64,000 nt of DNA from NCBI RefSeq assembly GCF_018215265.2, contig NZ_CP136562.1:2480001-2544000 (forward strand). The letters are read 5' to 3'. A program made the position numbers and the translations under genes. Shown in pieces: positions 29,701 through 35,811 of this stretch (the first letter of the stretch is position 1; each line of letters opens with the position of its first letter). The notes under the pieces are model-generated. The model saw nothing but the letters and a program-made list of their open reading frames with translations. It was not told the origin of the DNA and searched no databases. The stretch is from Paenarthrobacter sp. GOM3. Lineage in GTDB: Bacteria; Actinomycetota; Actinomycetes; Actinomycetales; Micrococcaceae.

Positions 29701-30273
29701 GGGAGCGCTGAGGTGGGTCACTGTTTCGGCGACGATGGTGCCCGGTGGCATGGCGTTGATCCACTCTTTGAAGAGGGTCCGGGGCCTGAGGTATTTGCGT
29801 CCTCCCATGGATTGCCCCACATCGGAATCGGGGCCGATCAGGACGGTGAGGACAGGTTTGAGCGTTTGGGGATCGAGGGTTCGTGAGGCGAGCTCACTTC
29901 TGGTGACTGCCACCGGGATTGTTCCGCCGGCTTTTCCTGAGGTCCGTGCGTGGGCGTCGGAGATGAGGCGGCAGAGCGCCCTGTATCCGGCCCCGTTGTT
30001 GTTGCCGTGGGCCAGGACGACGACACGGCCGGCGATTTGGGTGCGGTGGTCGCCGTCGTCGTCGAAGACTGCAAGGTCAACCCCCACGATGGGGTCGATA
30101 CCCGCGTCCATGCAGGCCTTGATGTGTTTCACGGTTCCGTACAGACCGTCCCTGTCAGTACAGGCGAGCGCGGTTGCTGAATCTGCTGCGGCGGCTTGGG
30201 CGAGTTCATCGGGCCAGGAGACCCCGTAGTGGGCGCTGAAGGCTGTTGAGACGTGCAGGTGGGTGAAGCTCAA
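26773..30273 (-). CDS. dnaE2: Error-prone DNA polymerase III alpha-type subunit DnaE2
   Basis: A C-family polymerase of the damage-inducible type. The 1166 residues contain a degenerate N-terminal PHP domain (FTHLHVSTAFSAHYGVSW), the palm with catalytic carboxylates in STLPDIDIDVES (about 428-438), FERFLSGRR just before it, a fingers region with GFGSYFLTVAEV, a helix-hairpin-helix segment, and an OB domain near the C-terminus (LVAGVRVATQTPPMRGGRRVVF). The TTG start lies 3 bases after the stop of DUF6504, so the two are one transcript; a LexA-type box lies upstream of that gene. ImuA'/ImuB, its usual partners, are not adjacent. Confidence 0.9.
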   Translation of the reverse strand: MSFTHLHVSTAFSAHYGVSWPDELAQAAAADSATALACTDRDGLYGTVKHIKACMDAGIDPIVGVDLAVFDDDGDHRTQIAGRVVVLAHGNNNGAGYRALCRLISDAHARTSGKAGGTIPVAVTRSELASRTLDPQTLKPVLTVLIGPDSDVGQSMGGRKYLRPRTLFKEWINAMPPGTIVAETVTHLSAPGEPLSTAHAVRMLKLALEYNVPAILSNAVRYCAQDGAATADVLDSARTLKSLPELSTAPMLQPTGQGWLKNAHHMLQLGKEIMGAAGQGKAELHKLLANTEALADKCRINPVLDMGWKTPVVPEASIIGIEKDPMVELAERCNAGISRRFPGIRGSAEEQLRSRLDHELGIIGNLGFGSYFLTVAEVSRMILDMGVRVAARGSGASSLVNYLIDISQVDPIRHDLIFERFLSGRRSTLPDIDIDVESAERHNVYRKIFDRFGPERVTLMSMQNGYRARGAVRDAGMALGMDEGEIGEIAKQLWRFSARKFREALVEKPELRDFAGRVERGAMEENQQLDLLVDLTERLDRLPRHISMHPCGVILGDATLLDRTPVQPSGLGLPMSQFDKHDMDPMGMLKLDVLGVRMQSAMAFAVREVIRLHPSKEEVVEAGRHPVGPGGSGPDYIAPDGRIDLNAVPFDDQATYELIRSTHTLGCFQIESPGQRELIGKMAPREFNDLIIDISLFRPGPMKSDMVRPFLEHRHGFAPEVYPHPDLKPVLQETHGVTVFHEQILKTFDVMTKCGLDRADEFRRALGDEVHEPGVEKFFRKEAIRNYPPEVVDKVWGTLKAFGSFGFCKAHGAAFAVPTYQSAWLKTHHPEAFLAGLWEHDPGMYPKRLLVAEARRLGIPILPLDINRSHAEYRVEKIQEGPDTGKLGIRLSLTGIYGLSGAELKRIVAGQPYDSLADLRARARVSKPNIKRLAQLGAFDALHKDSGGKANRADLVQHLQALQTSPARKAADVIEGQLSFALGDVELRNLAPELPAPTRVENVRAELDLMAMDVSEHLMDSHRPLLDKLGVTTADKLLGLRNGTEVLVAGVRVATQTPPMRGGRRVVFISIDDGTGCVDSVFFHEAQEDSGPLLFGTRMLLIRGTTRRTGPRGISLSASKAWDLGKPETLPYAELLPSGAGLPDEYMDHGPLHGISQNLAITGLGS

Positions 30274-30276
30274 GGT

Positions 30277-30594
30277 TCACGCTGCTTCGTCGGGCTCAAC
30301 GGCGCGTGCCGGTGCTGCATCGTGGATGCGGAGGAGCCGCCATCGCCCGCTGCCAAGGTGACGGACGATGTCCAGGGTGATGGTGTTTTCGAGTTGTACG
30401 CGCCAGATTTCGTGGTCGACCAGCCCTGCTCCGCTGCCGATGGGTGCACGGGTTTCCTCTGCCCACCACTTGCGTCGTTCAAACCATCGGTCCGGCTCTC
30501 CTGCGACTTTGTAGCTGGTTCCCTTCCACGTTACTTCCAGTGGTTGGCCTTGGTCTGTGCAGATGACGTCCACTGATTCGCTGAACAGTCCCAT
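30277..30594 (-). CDS. DUF6504 family protein, first gene of the dnaE2 unit
   Basis: A small protein of unknown biochemical role, often found next to imuB/dnaE2 translesion genes in actinobacteria. The 105-residue product begins MGLFSESVDVICTD and contains Trp-rich strands (RWFERRKWWAEE, EIWRVQLEN) suggesting a beta-barrel-like fold. The ATG at 30594 is chosen because AAGGAG lies 7 bases upstream; a GTG two codons earlier would be too close to it. It is co-transcribed with dnaE2 and lies about 30 bases downstream of an SOS box. Confidence 0.8.
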   Translation of the reverse strand: MGLFSESVDVICTDQGQPLEVTWKGTSYKVAGEPDRWFERRKWWAEETRAPIGSGAGLVDHEIWRVQLENTITLDIVRHLGSGRWRLLRIHDAAPARAVEPDEAA

Positions 30595-30623
30595 ATCCAC
30601 ACTCCTTGCGCCTCAATCCATAT

Positions 30624-30639
30624 TCGAAAGTATGTTCGA
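30624..30639 (-). promoter_or_regulatory. LexA (SOS) box upstream of DUF6504-dnaE2
   Basis: On the minus strand the sequence is TCGAAC-ATAC-TTTCGA, one mismatch from the actinobacterial consensus TCGAAC-N4-GTTCGA. A TATGGAT that can serve as -10 follows directly, so bound LexA would cover the promoter. Confidence 0.85.
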
Positions 30640-30673
30640 ATACTTCCAGTTTACGACGCTGCTCCGACAAAAC

Positions 30674-31729
30674 CTACTTCGAAGTTTTTGCTTTTCCCTG
30701 GACCCGGGAGACCTGCCTTCCCGCCTGCTTCAGCAGGGAATCCCTTAGGGGTTGCATGCGCTGGGCGAGGGCAATCCTGCCCATCAGGGCCGAGGCCAAC
30801 CGCATTTGCTGGGTGCGGAACACGCGTTTCCTTTCATAGCCGGCGAGCGCCTCCTCCAGCGGCAGGTCATTGAGCAGCCTGCCTAGGGTCACGGCATCAA
30901 TCAGTGCTTCGCAGGCGCCCCTACCGAGGTTGGGCGTCATGGCGTGGGCGGCATCTCCGAGCAACACGACGCTTCCCTTCACATAGCGGGCCATGGCAGG
31001 GGTGGTCCAGATGCGTTGGGCCAGTGAATTTTCCGGAGTTGCCCGGGAAAGCACGTGTTGCACTGCCGGCGAGTACTGGGCATAGCGGGCCCTTGCTGCC
31101 CCCAGCGCTTCTTGGACGTCGACCCGCCCGGGACCCAACGGCGATCTGAAGGAGGCGTACCAGTTGGTTCCGCCCTTGGCGGGGGCCAAACCGAAGATCT
31201 CTCCCCGGCCCCAGTACTCTCCAACATCTTCCGGCGATGGGACCAGGGGTACGACTCCGCGGACTGCCAGGAAGGGCGTGGCCTTGGCGGCGCTGCGCTT
31301 TCCCCATGCGTCCTGGCGAACCACGCTGTGGACGCCGTCCGCGCCGACCGTCAACCCCGTGGGAGTGGGAACGCCTTCCACCCTCTCCGTAACCCTCCGA
31401 ACAACACTTGGCACAGCGGAGTCCAGCAGGCTGAGCAGTTCGGTCCGCGAGACCCCCAGCAAACCCTCGCCCTCCATGGACAATGCCGGCTCTCCACCCG
31501 GATACCGGAGGGCCCCCGCGGTGATAATGGCACCCCGATCCCTGACGGCGCCGAGGATCCCCAGTTCCGAAAGGGCCCGCTGGGCTTCGGGCCACATCGC
31601 CAGGGTTGTCCCCACCGTGGGGAGGCAGGGCCTCTGCTCGTGCAGGGTGACACTGAATCTTCCGGGGTCCAGCCGCGCTGCGAGCGCGAGCCCGGCTATG
31701 CCGCCGCCAATAATGTCTACGTTTTCCAT
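30674..31729 (-). CDS. FAD-dependent monooxygenase (salicylate hydroxylase-like)
   Basis: Flavoprotein of the PHBH/UbiH superfamily, expected to hydroxylate a small, probably aromatic substrate with NAD(P)H and O2. The 351 residues have the N-terminal dinucleotide motif DIIGGGIAGLALAARL, the second motif GADGVHSVVR, and the FAD-ribityl motif VVLLGDAAHAMTPNLGRGAC. The substrate cannot be inferred. A TACAGT lies 6 bases before the ATG (leaderless). It is divergent from a TetR gene with a shared operator. The C-terminal tail is basic. Confidence 0.88.
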   Translation of the reverse strand: MENVDIIGGGIAGLALAARLDPGRFSVTLHEQRPCLPTVGTTLAMWPEAQRALSELGILGAVRDRGAIITAGALRYPGGEPALSMEGEGLLGVSRTELLSLLDSAVPSVVRRVTERVEGVPTPTGLTVGADGVHSVVRQDAWGKRSAAKATPFLAVRGVVPLVPSPEDVGEYWGRGEIFGLAPAKGGTNWYASFRSPLGPGRVDVQEALGAARARYAQYSPAVQHVLSRATPENSLAQRIWTTPAMARYVKGSVVLLGDAAHAMTPNLGRGACEALIDAVTLGRLLNDLPLEEALAGYERKRVFRTQQMRLASALMGRIALAQRMQPLRDSLLKQAGRQVSRVQGKAKTSK

Positions 31730-31735
31730 GCGATC

Positions 31736-31741
31736 ACTGTA
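31736..31741 (-). promoter_or_regulatory. -10 element (TACAGT) of the monooxygenase gene
   Basis: TACAGT followed by 6 bases and the ATG at 31729. The adjacent palindrome at 31744-31757 fills the spacer to the -35 position. Confidence 0.55.
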
Positions 31742-31743
31742 CT

Positions 31744-31757
31744 ACTACATTTGTAGT
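31744..31757. promoter_or_regulatory. Probable TetR operator
   Basis: A perfect 14-base palindrome, ACTACATTTGTAGT, in the 58-base gap between the divergent TetR and monooxygenase genes. It touches the monooxygenase -10 and overlaps the expected -35 of the regulator gene, as expected for repression of both. Confidence 0.75.
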
Positions 31758-31775
31758 GGTGCCAGGGGTTGAAGC

Positions 31776-31781
31776 TAGACT
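31776..31781 (+). promoter_or_regulatory. -10 element (TAGACT) of the TetR gene
   Basis: TAGACT, 6 bases, then ATG at 31788; no Shine-Dalgarno, so probably leaderless. Confidence 0.55.
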
Positions 31782-31787
31782 TTCGCC

Positions 31788-32324
31788 ATGCCTGACCGAC
31801 GTACACAGTTAGCCGACGCAGCGCTCGCCGTTGTTTCCGCCCAGGGACTCAAGGGACTCACCCACCGGGCCGTCGACGCCCAGGCCGGCGTCGCCGTCGG
31901 AACTACCTCGAACTATTTCCGCAGCCGCGCCGCCTTGGTCAGCGCCGCCGTCGACCGCGTCGAAGAGCTGGACAGCCTGCTTCTGCAGCAGGGCCGTTTT
32001 GAGGTCCCGACGTCGGTGCCCGCCTTGGCGGAACAACTCGCCACCGCACTCATGGCACTCGCGCACGAAAACGCTGAACTGACCCGGGCCCGGTTTGTCC
32101 TCGCCCTCGATCAACCGGACGTTGTGGCAGCGGGCCACGAAAGGATGCTTTCCGCCTTAGTGCAGGTTCTCGAAACCATGGGCATAGCCGATGCCAGGGC
32201 GCGGGCGGAAGCAGTGGCGGACTACAGCGACGGGCTGGCCATGCACACCCTCACCGCACGCCGGGGACAAAGCCTTGAGCCCACAATCGTGGCAAGCAAC
32301 GTCCAGCGCCTCCTGGAGGGCTGA
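31788..32324 (+). CDS. TetR family transcriptional repressor
   Basis: The 178-residue protein has a TetR-type helix-turn-helix at residues 5-50 (LADAALAVVSAQGLKGLTHR followed by AVDAQAGVAVGTTSNYFRSR) and a helical ligand-binding C-terminus. It is divergent from the FAD monooxygenase; a 14-base palindrome in the shared gap is the likely binding site. The natural inference is that a substrate or product of the monooxygenase, or a related toxic compound, is the inducer. The leaderless start is supported by TAGACT 6 bases upstream. Confidence 0.9.
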   Translation: MPDRRTQLADAALAVVSAQGLKGLTHRAVDAQAGVAVGTTSNYFRSRAALVSAAVDRVEELDSLLLQQGRFEVPTSVPALAEQLATALMALAHENAELTRARFVLALDQPDVVAAGHERMLSALVQVLETMGIADARARAEAVADYSDGLAMHTLTARRGQSLEPTIVASNVQRLLEG

Positions 32325-32371
32325 CCGGCAAAGGGGTGGACGGCAGCGGGTCCGCAGAGCAGGATTATGGC

Positions 32372-32761
32372 ATGAGCACCAATGACGCACTCCTCAAGCA
32401 GGTCAACATCTCCGCCTCGGACGAGAACCTGGTGGCACGGTTCGAAATCGACGGCAACATACCGGGCTCCGGCGCCTACGTCGTGGGCCTTGTTGCTGCC
32501 AGCGAAGACTACTCCTCCCAGCGAAGGCTTGGCATCGAGTTCATGAACGGCGAAGCGATCTCGTTCTACTCGTTCAACCACTCCCTCAGCGCAGAGGAAA
32601 ACTACGACATCAAGGGCGTGGAGCACTCCGGAAACGTCATCACGGGAAGTTTCCCCCTCTCCGCCATCCATGGGCTCAGCAAAGGCCATGTCATGACAGC
32701 GTTCAGCGAAGCGGACGGCCGCGAGTTCCAGTCCGGCGTTCCAGTGAACGAAGCTCTCTGA
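32372..32761 (+). CDS. Hypothetical protein, 129 residues
   Basis: I do not recognise the family. The product is acidic and looks beta-rich (NLVARFEIDGNI, AYVVGLVAASED, GIEFMNGEAISFYSF), with no signal peptide or membrane segment. I start it at the ATG at 32372, which has AGGAT 6 bases upstream; the frame opens 12 codons earlier without support. It follows the TetR gene by 47 bases and converges on the SRAP gene with 3 bases between stops. Confidence 0.6.
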   Translation: MSTNDALLKQVNISASDENLVARFEIDGNIPGSGAYVVGLVAASEDYSSQRRLGIEFMNGEAISFYSFNHSLSAEENYDIKGVEHSGNVITGSFPLSAIHGLSKGHVMTAFSEADGREFQSGVPVNEAL

Positions 32762-32764
32762 CTG

Positions 32765-33529
32765 CTAGAAGAGCCCTTCCACCGGTTCAATGAGTTCCGG
32801 TGAGTTGTTGCGGACATTACCGACGGCGGCGCCCACCGGGTCAATTGTCCAATCGGCTGCCGCGTCGTGTGCCCTGGAACGGACCAGCTCCACCAAACCT
32901 GCCGCATCCTTCTCGCGCGGATCGAGCCACGCTTCCATTGTTTCGGCTCCCATGGGCAACGGAACACGATCGTGAAGCGCTGTGAGCTCATCGAACACCG
33001 AGGCGCTGCGCCGGGTCCGGGCTGATTCGGCAGTCGGTGTGTCGGCGGTCAGGATGGACATGGAAAGCAGCCAGCGTCCCGGGTCGTCAGGTGAAGCCGA
33101 CTGGTCCTTCCACCACTCATACAATCCTGCAAAGACCAGTCCGTGCCCGTCCCCGGGGTGCACGTAATAGGGCTGCTTGCTCTTGCCCTCCCCCTTCTTC
33201 CACTCGTAGTAGCCATCGGCTGGAACCGCGCACCGGCGGGCCACGGCAGCCTTCTTGAAGGAGGGCTTCTCCAGGAGGGTCTCACTGCGGGCGTTGATCA
33301 GCCTGGCGCCGCCCTTGGGATCCTTGGCCCATGAAGGAACCAGCCCCCACTTGGCAACATGCAGCTGCCGCTTCAGGTTGTCCTCCACCAGGCGTTCCAG
33401 GACGATGGGAACCGCGTCCGTCGGGGCCACATTCCACGACTTTTCAAGGGCGATCTCGTTTTCAAGTTCGGCGTCAAAATCGGCGAGCAGGTCCCCCACC
33501 GCACGGGCCATCACATAGCGTCCACACAT
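32765..33529 (-). CDS. SRAP domain protein (YedK/HMCES family)
   Basis: SRAP proteins shield abasic sites in single-stranded DNA by forming a covalent link through their N-terminal cysteine. The 254-residue product starts MCGRYVMA, placing Cys2 correctly for catalysis, and keeps NARSET, CAVPADGYYEWK (active-site Glu) and LHDRVPLPM (active-site His). This fixes the start at 33529; the longer frame would bury Cys2. CAGACT lies 6 bases upstream of the ATG, suggesting a leaderless mRNA. No LexA box is seen here. Confidence 0.93.
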   Translation of the reverse strand: MCGRYVMARAVGDLLADFDAELENEIALEKSWNVAPTDAVPIVLERLVEDNLKRQLHVAKWGLVPSWAKDPKGGARLINARSETLLEKPSFKKAAVARRCAVPADGYYEWKKGEGKSKQPYYVHPGDGHGLVFAGLYEWWKDQSASPDDPGRWLLSMSILTADTPTAESARTRRSASVFDELTALHDRVPLPMGAETMEAWLDPREKDAAGLVELVRSRAHDAAADWTIDPVGAAVGNVRNNSPELIEPVEGLF

Positions 33530-33680
33530 GCGAACAGTCTGCCCTTTCCCGAAGGAACGCACCAGCGCGGACATGTGATGTAACGTGCACTTCCCGGCCG
33601 CACGGGAATTATTCGGCGCCGGGTTACCGTTGTTACGAACGAACCAACCCGCGAAAACGACCATTAATGAGGAGAGCTCT

Positions 33681-33938
33681 GTGGACTTCACTCCCGACTC
33701 CGGCACCATCACCATGTTCTCGACCACCTGGTGCGGTTACTGCAACCGCCTGAAGAAGCAGCTGGACGCCAAGGGCATCGGCTACACCGAGATCAACATC
33801 GAAGAAGTCGATGGCACCGCCGAACTCGTCGAGCAGCTCAACGGTGGCAACCGCACCGTTCCCACCGTGCTCTTCCCCGACGGAACCGCTGCCACCAACC
33901 CCTCGGCCTCCGAGGTTGAAAGCCGACTCGCAGCCTAA
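33681..33938 (+). CDS. Mycoredoxin (glutaredoxin-like, Mrx1 type)
   Basis: Reduces mixed disulfides between proteins and mycothiol. The 85-residue thioredoxin-fold protein has the redox motif TTWCGYCNRL, the cis-Pro region NRTVPTVLFPDG, and the short length of actinobacterial mycoredoxins. The GTG at 33681 has GAGGAG about 7 bases upstream; extension further upstream has no support. It sits before the mycothiol-dependent formaldehyde genes, consistent with mycothiol as the low-molecular-weight thiol of this organism. Confidence 0.85.
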   Translation: MDFTPDSGTITMFSTTWCGYCNRLKKQLDAKGIGYTEINIEEVDGTAELVEQLNGGNRTVPTVLFPDGTAATNPSASEVESRLAA

Positions 33939-34019
33939 GGCTCACGCACACCCTGAAGGGTCCGCACGGAACAATCCACTAACTGTCTGCCACCTGTGAT
34001 AGACAGATTGGGAATCCGT

Positions 34020-34051
34020 AGCGGGCCCTTCTGCAGTTAGCCGGGCCCGCT
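34020..34051 (+). terminator. GC-rich hairpin between mycoredoxin and mscR
   Basis: AGCGGGCCC (34020-34028) pairs exactly with GGGCCCGCT (34043-34051). It lies 81 bases past the mycoredoxin stop and about 30 before mscR; there is no U-tract, so it may be a terminator or an mRNA leader structure. Confidence 0.5.
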
Positions 34052-34079
34052 CTCCGCGAGCCCGAAGGGAACCCTCTCC

Positions 34080-35165
34080 ATGGTCCACGCAGTCAAAGGC
34101 GTAGTCGTCCGCTCCAAAGGCGCACCCGCAACCCTCGAAACAGTGCTGGTTCCCGAACCAGGGCCCGGTGAAGCACTCGTTGACATCCTCACCAGCGGCG
34201 TCTGCCACACCGACCTCCACTACAAACTGGGCGGCATCAGCGACGACTTCCCGTTCCTGCTGGGCCACGAAGCCACCGGCGTCGTCAGCGCTGTGGGCCC
34301 CGACGTCACCGACGTCGCCCCAGGCGACCGCGTAGTCCTCAACTGGCGTGCAGTCTGCGGAAACTGCCGTGCCTGTAAGCGCGGCCAAGCCCAGTACTGC
34401 TTCAACACCCACAACGCCACACAAAAGATGACCCTCGAAGACGGCACCGAACTGTCGCCGGCCCTGGGCATCGGAGCGTTCATCGAAAAGACACTCGTTG
34501 CTGCCGGCCAGTGCACCAAAGTAGACCCCGACGCCGATGCAGCCGCCGTCGGCCTGCTCGGCTGCGGCGTCATGGCAGGTTTGGGTGCCGCGATCAACAC
34601 CGGCGGCGTCAAGCGCGGCGATTCAGTCGCCGTCATCGGCTGCGGCGGTGTGGGCGTAGCAGCCATCGCCGGCGCTGCGCTCGCAGGGGCCACCACCATC
34701 ATTGCGGTGGACATTGACGCCAAGAAGCTCGAACGCGCCAAGGAACTGGGCGCCACCCACACCGTCGATTCCTCTGCCGGGGACCCCGTTGAGGAAATCC
34801 GTGCGCTTACCGGCGGTTTCGGAGCAGACGTGGTGATTGACGCCGTCGGCCGTCCTGAAACCTACAAGCAGGCCTTCTACGCCCGCGACCTCGCCGGAAC
34901 CGTTGTCCTGGTGGGCGTCCCCACGCCCGAGATGACGCTCGAACTGCCGCTGCTGGATGTCTTTGGCCGTGGCGGGTCGCTGAAGTCCTCCTGGTACGGC
35001 GACTGCCTGCCCTCCAGGGACTTCCCCATGCTGGTTGACCTCTACAAGCAGGGCAAGCTGGACCTTGATGCCTTCGTCACGGAGCGCATCACCATCAACC
35101 AGGTGGAAGAGGCGTTCGACAAGATGCACCAGGGAGCCGTCCTCCGATCGGTGGTTGAACTGTGA
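34080..35165 (+). CDS. mscR: S-(hydroxymethyl)mycothiol dehydrogenase
   Basis: Oxidises the formaldehyde-mycothiol adduct to S-formylmycothiol with NAD+. The 361-residue zinc alcohol dehydrogenase has the catalytic zinc Cys in [10 protein letters not shown], the GHEATGVV block, the structural zinc site [15 protein letters not shown], and the Rossmann motif [13 protein letters not shown]. The sequence style ([28 protein letters not shown]) is that of actinobacterial MscR/FadH. Its stop overlaps the start of the following metallo-hydrolase (GTGA), so both act together. A GAAGGGAA lies 8 bases before the ATG. Confidence 0.93.
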   Translation: MVHAVKGVVVRSKGAPATLETVLVPEPGPGEALVDILTSGVCHTDLHYKLGGISDDFPFLLGHEATGVVSAVGPDVTDVAPGDRVVLNWRAVCGNCRACKRGQAQYCFNTHNATQKMTLEDGTELSPALGIGAFIEKTLVAAGQCTKVDPDADAAAVGLLGCGVMAGLGAAINTGGVKRGDSVAVIGCGGVGVAAIAGAALAGATTIIAVDIDAKKLERAKELGATHTVDSSAGDPVEEIRALTGGFGADVVIDAVGRPETYKQAFYARDLAGTVVLVGVPTPEMTLELPLLDVFGRGGSLKSSWYGDCLPSRDFPMLVDLYKQGKLDLDAFVTERITINQVEEAFDKMHQGAVLRSVVEL

Positions 35166-35803
35166 ACGCCGAAACCAACCCCACGATCGATCGCGTCGTA
35201 ACGTCCGGCACCTTCTCCCTCGACGGCGGCACGTGGGATGTGGACAACAACGTGTGGATCATCGGTGACGCCGACGAGTGCATCGTCATCGATCCCGCCC
35301 ACGATCCCGCCGCGATTGTCGAAGCCGTGAACGGCCGCGCAGTGAAAGCCATCCTGCTCACTCACGGCCACGACGACCACATCCGCTATGCCGGCGAATT
35401 CCGGGAACTCACCAACGCGCCGGTCTACCTTCACAAGGACGACTGGATGCTCTGGCACGATGTCTTCCCGGGGACCGATCCTGACAACCCAATCGCTGAC
35501 GGAGATACCTTCACCGTCGCCGGGGCAACCCTGGAAGCCATCCACACACCCGGCCACTCGCCGGGTTCGGTCTCATTCCACCTCCCCAGCGAGGGAACGC
35601 TCTTCAGCGGCGATACCCTTTTCCAGGGCGGCCCGGGTGCCACCGGACGGTCCTACAGCGACTTCCCCACCATCATTGAATCCATCCGGACCAGGCTGCT
35701 GTCCCTGCCCGGGGATACAGTGGTCCGCACAGGACACGGGGATACAACCACCATCGGCTCTGAGAGCCCGCACCTGGACGAATGGATTGCCCGCGGACAC
35801 TAG
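35162..35803 (+). CDS. Metallo-beta-lactamase fold hydrolase, probable S-formylmycothiol hydrolase
   Basis: The 213-residue glyoxalase II-like protein carries the metal motif [14 protein letters not shown] and the downstream [18 protein letters not shown] and [11 protein letters not shown] blocks. It overlaps mscR by 4 bases, an arrangement seen across mycothiol-producing bacteria, where this protein is presumed to split S-formylmycothiol into formate and mycothiol. That role is inferred from context rather than from the sequence. The start is the GTG overlapping the mscR stop. Confidence 0.85.
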   Translation: MNAETNPTIDRVVTSGTFSLDGGTWDVDNNVWIIGDADECIVIDPAHDPAAIVEAVNGRAVKAILLTHGHDDHIRYAGEFRELTNAPVYLHKDDWMLWHDVFPGTDPDNPIADGDTFTVAGATLEAIHTPGHSPGSVSFHLPSEGTLFSGDTLFQGGPGATGRSYSDFPTIIESIRTRLLSLPGDTVVRTGHGDTTTIGSESPHLDEWIARGH

Positions 35804-35811
35804 TCCCGCAC

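Noticed and set aside
33530-33680. LexA box before the SRAP gene, looked for because SRAP proteins are called SOS-associated
   Set aside because: No TCGAAC-N4-GTTCGA-like sequence was found between the SRAP and mycoredoxin genes; ACGAACGAAC is not palindromic.
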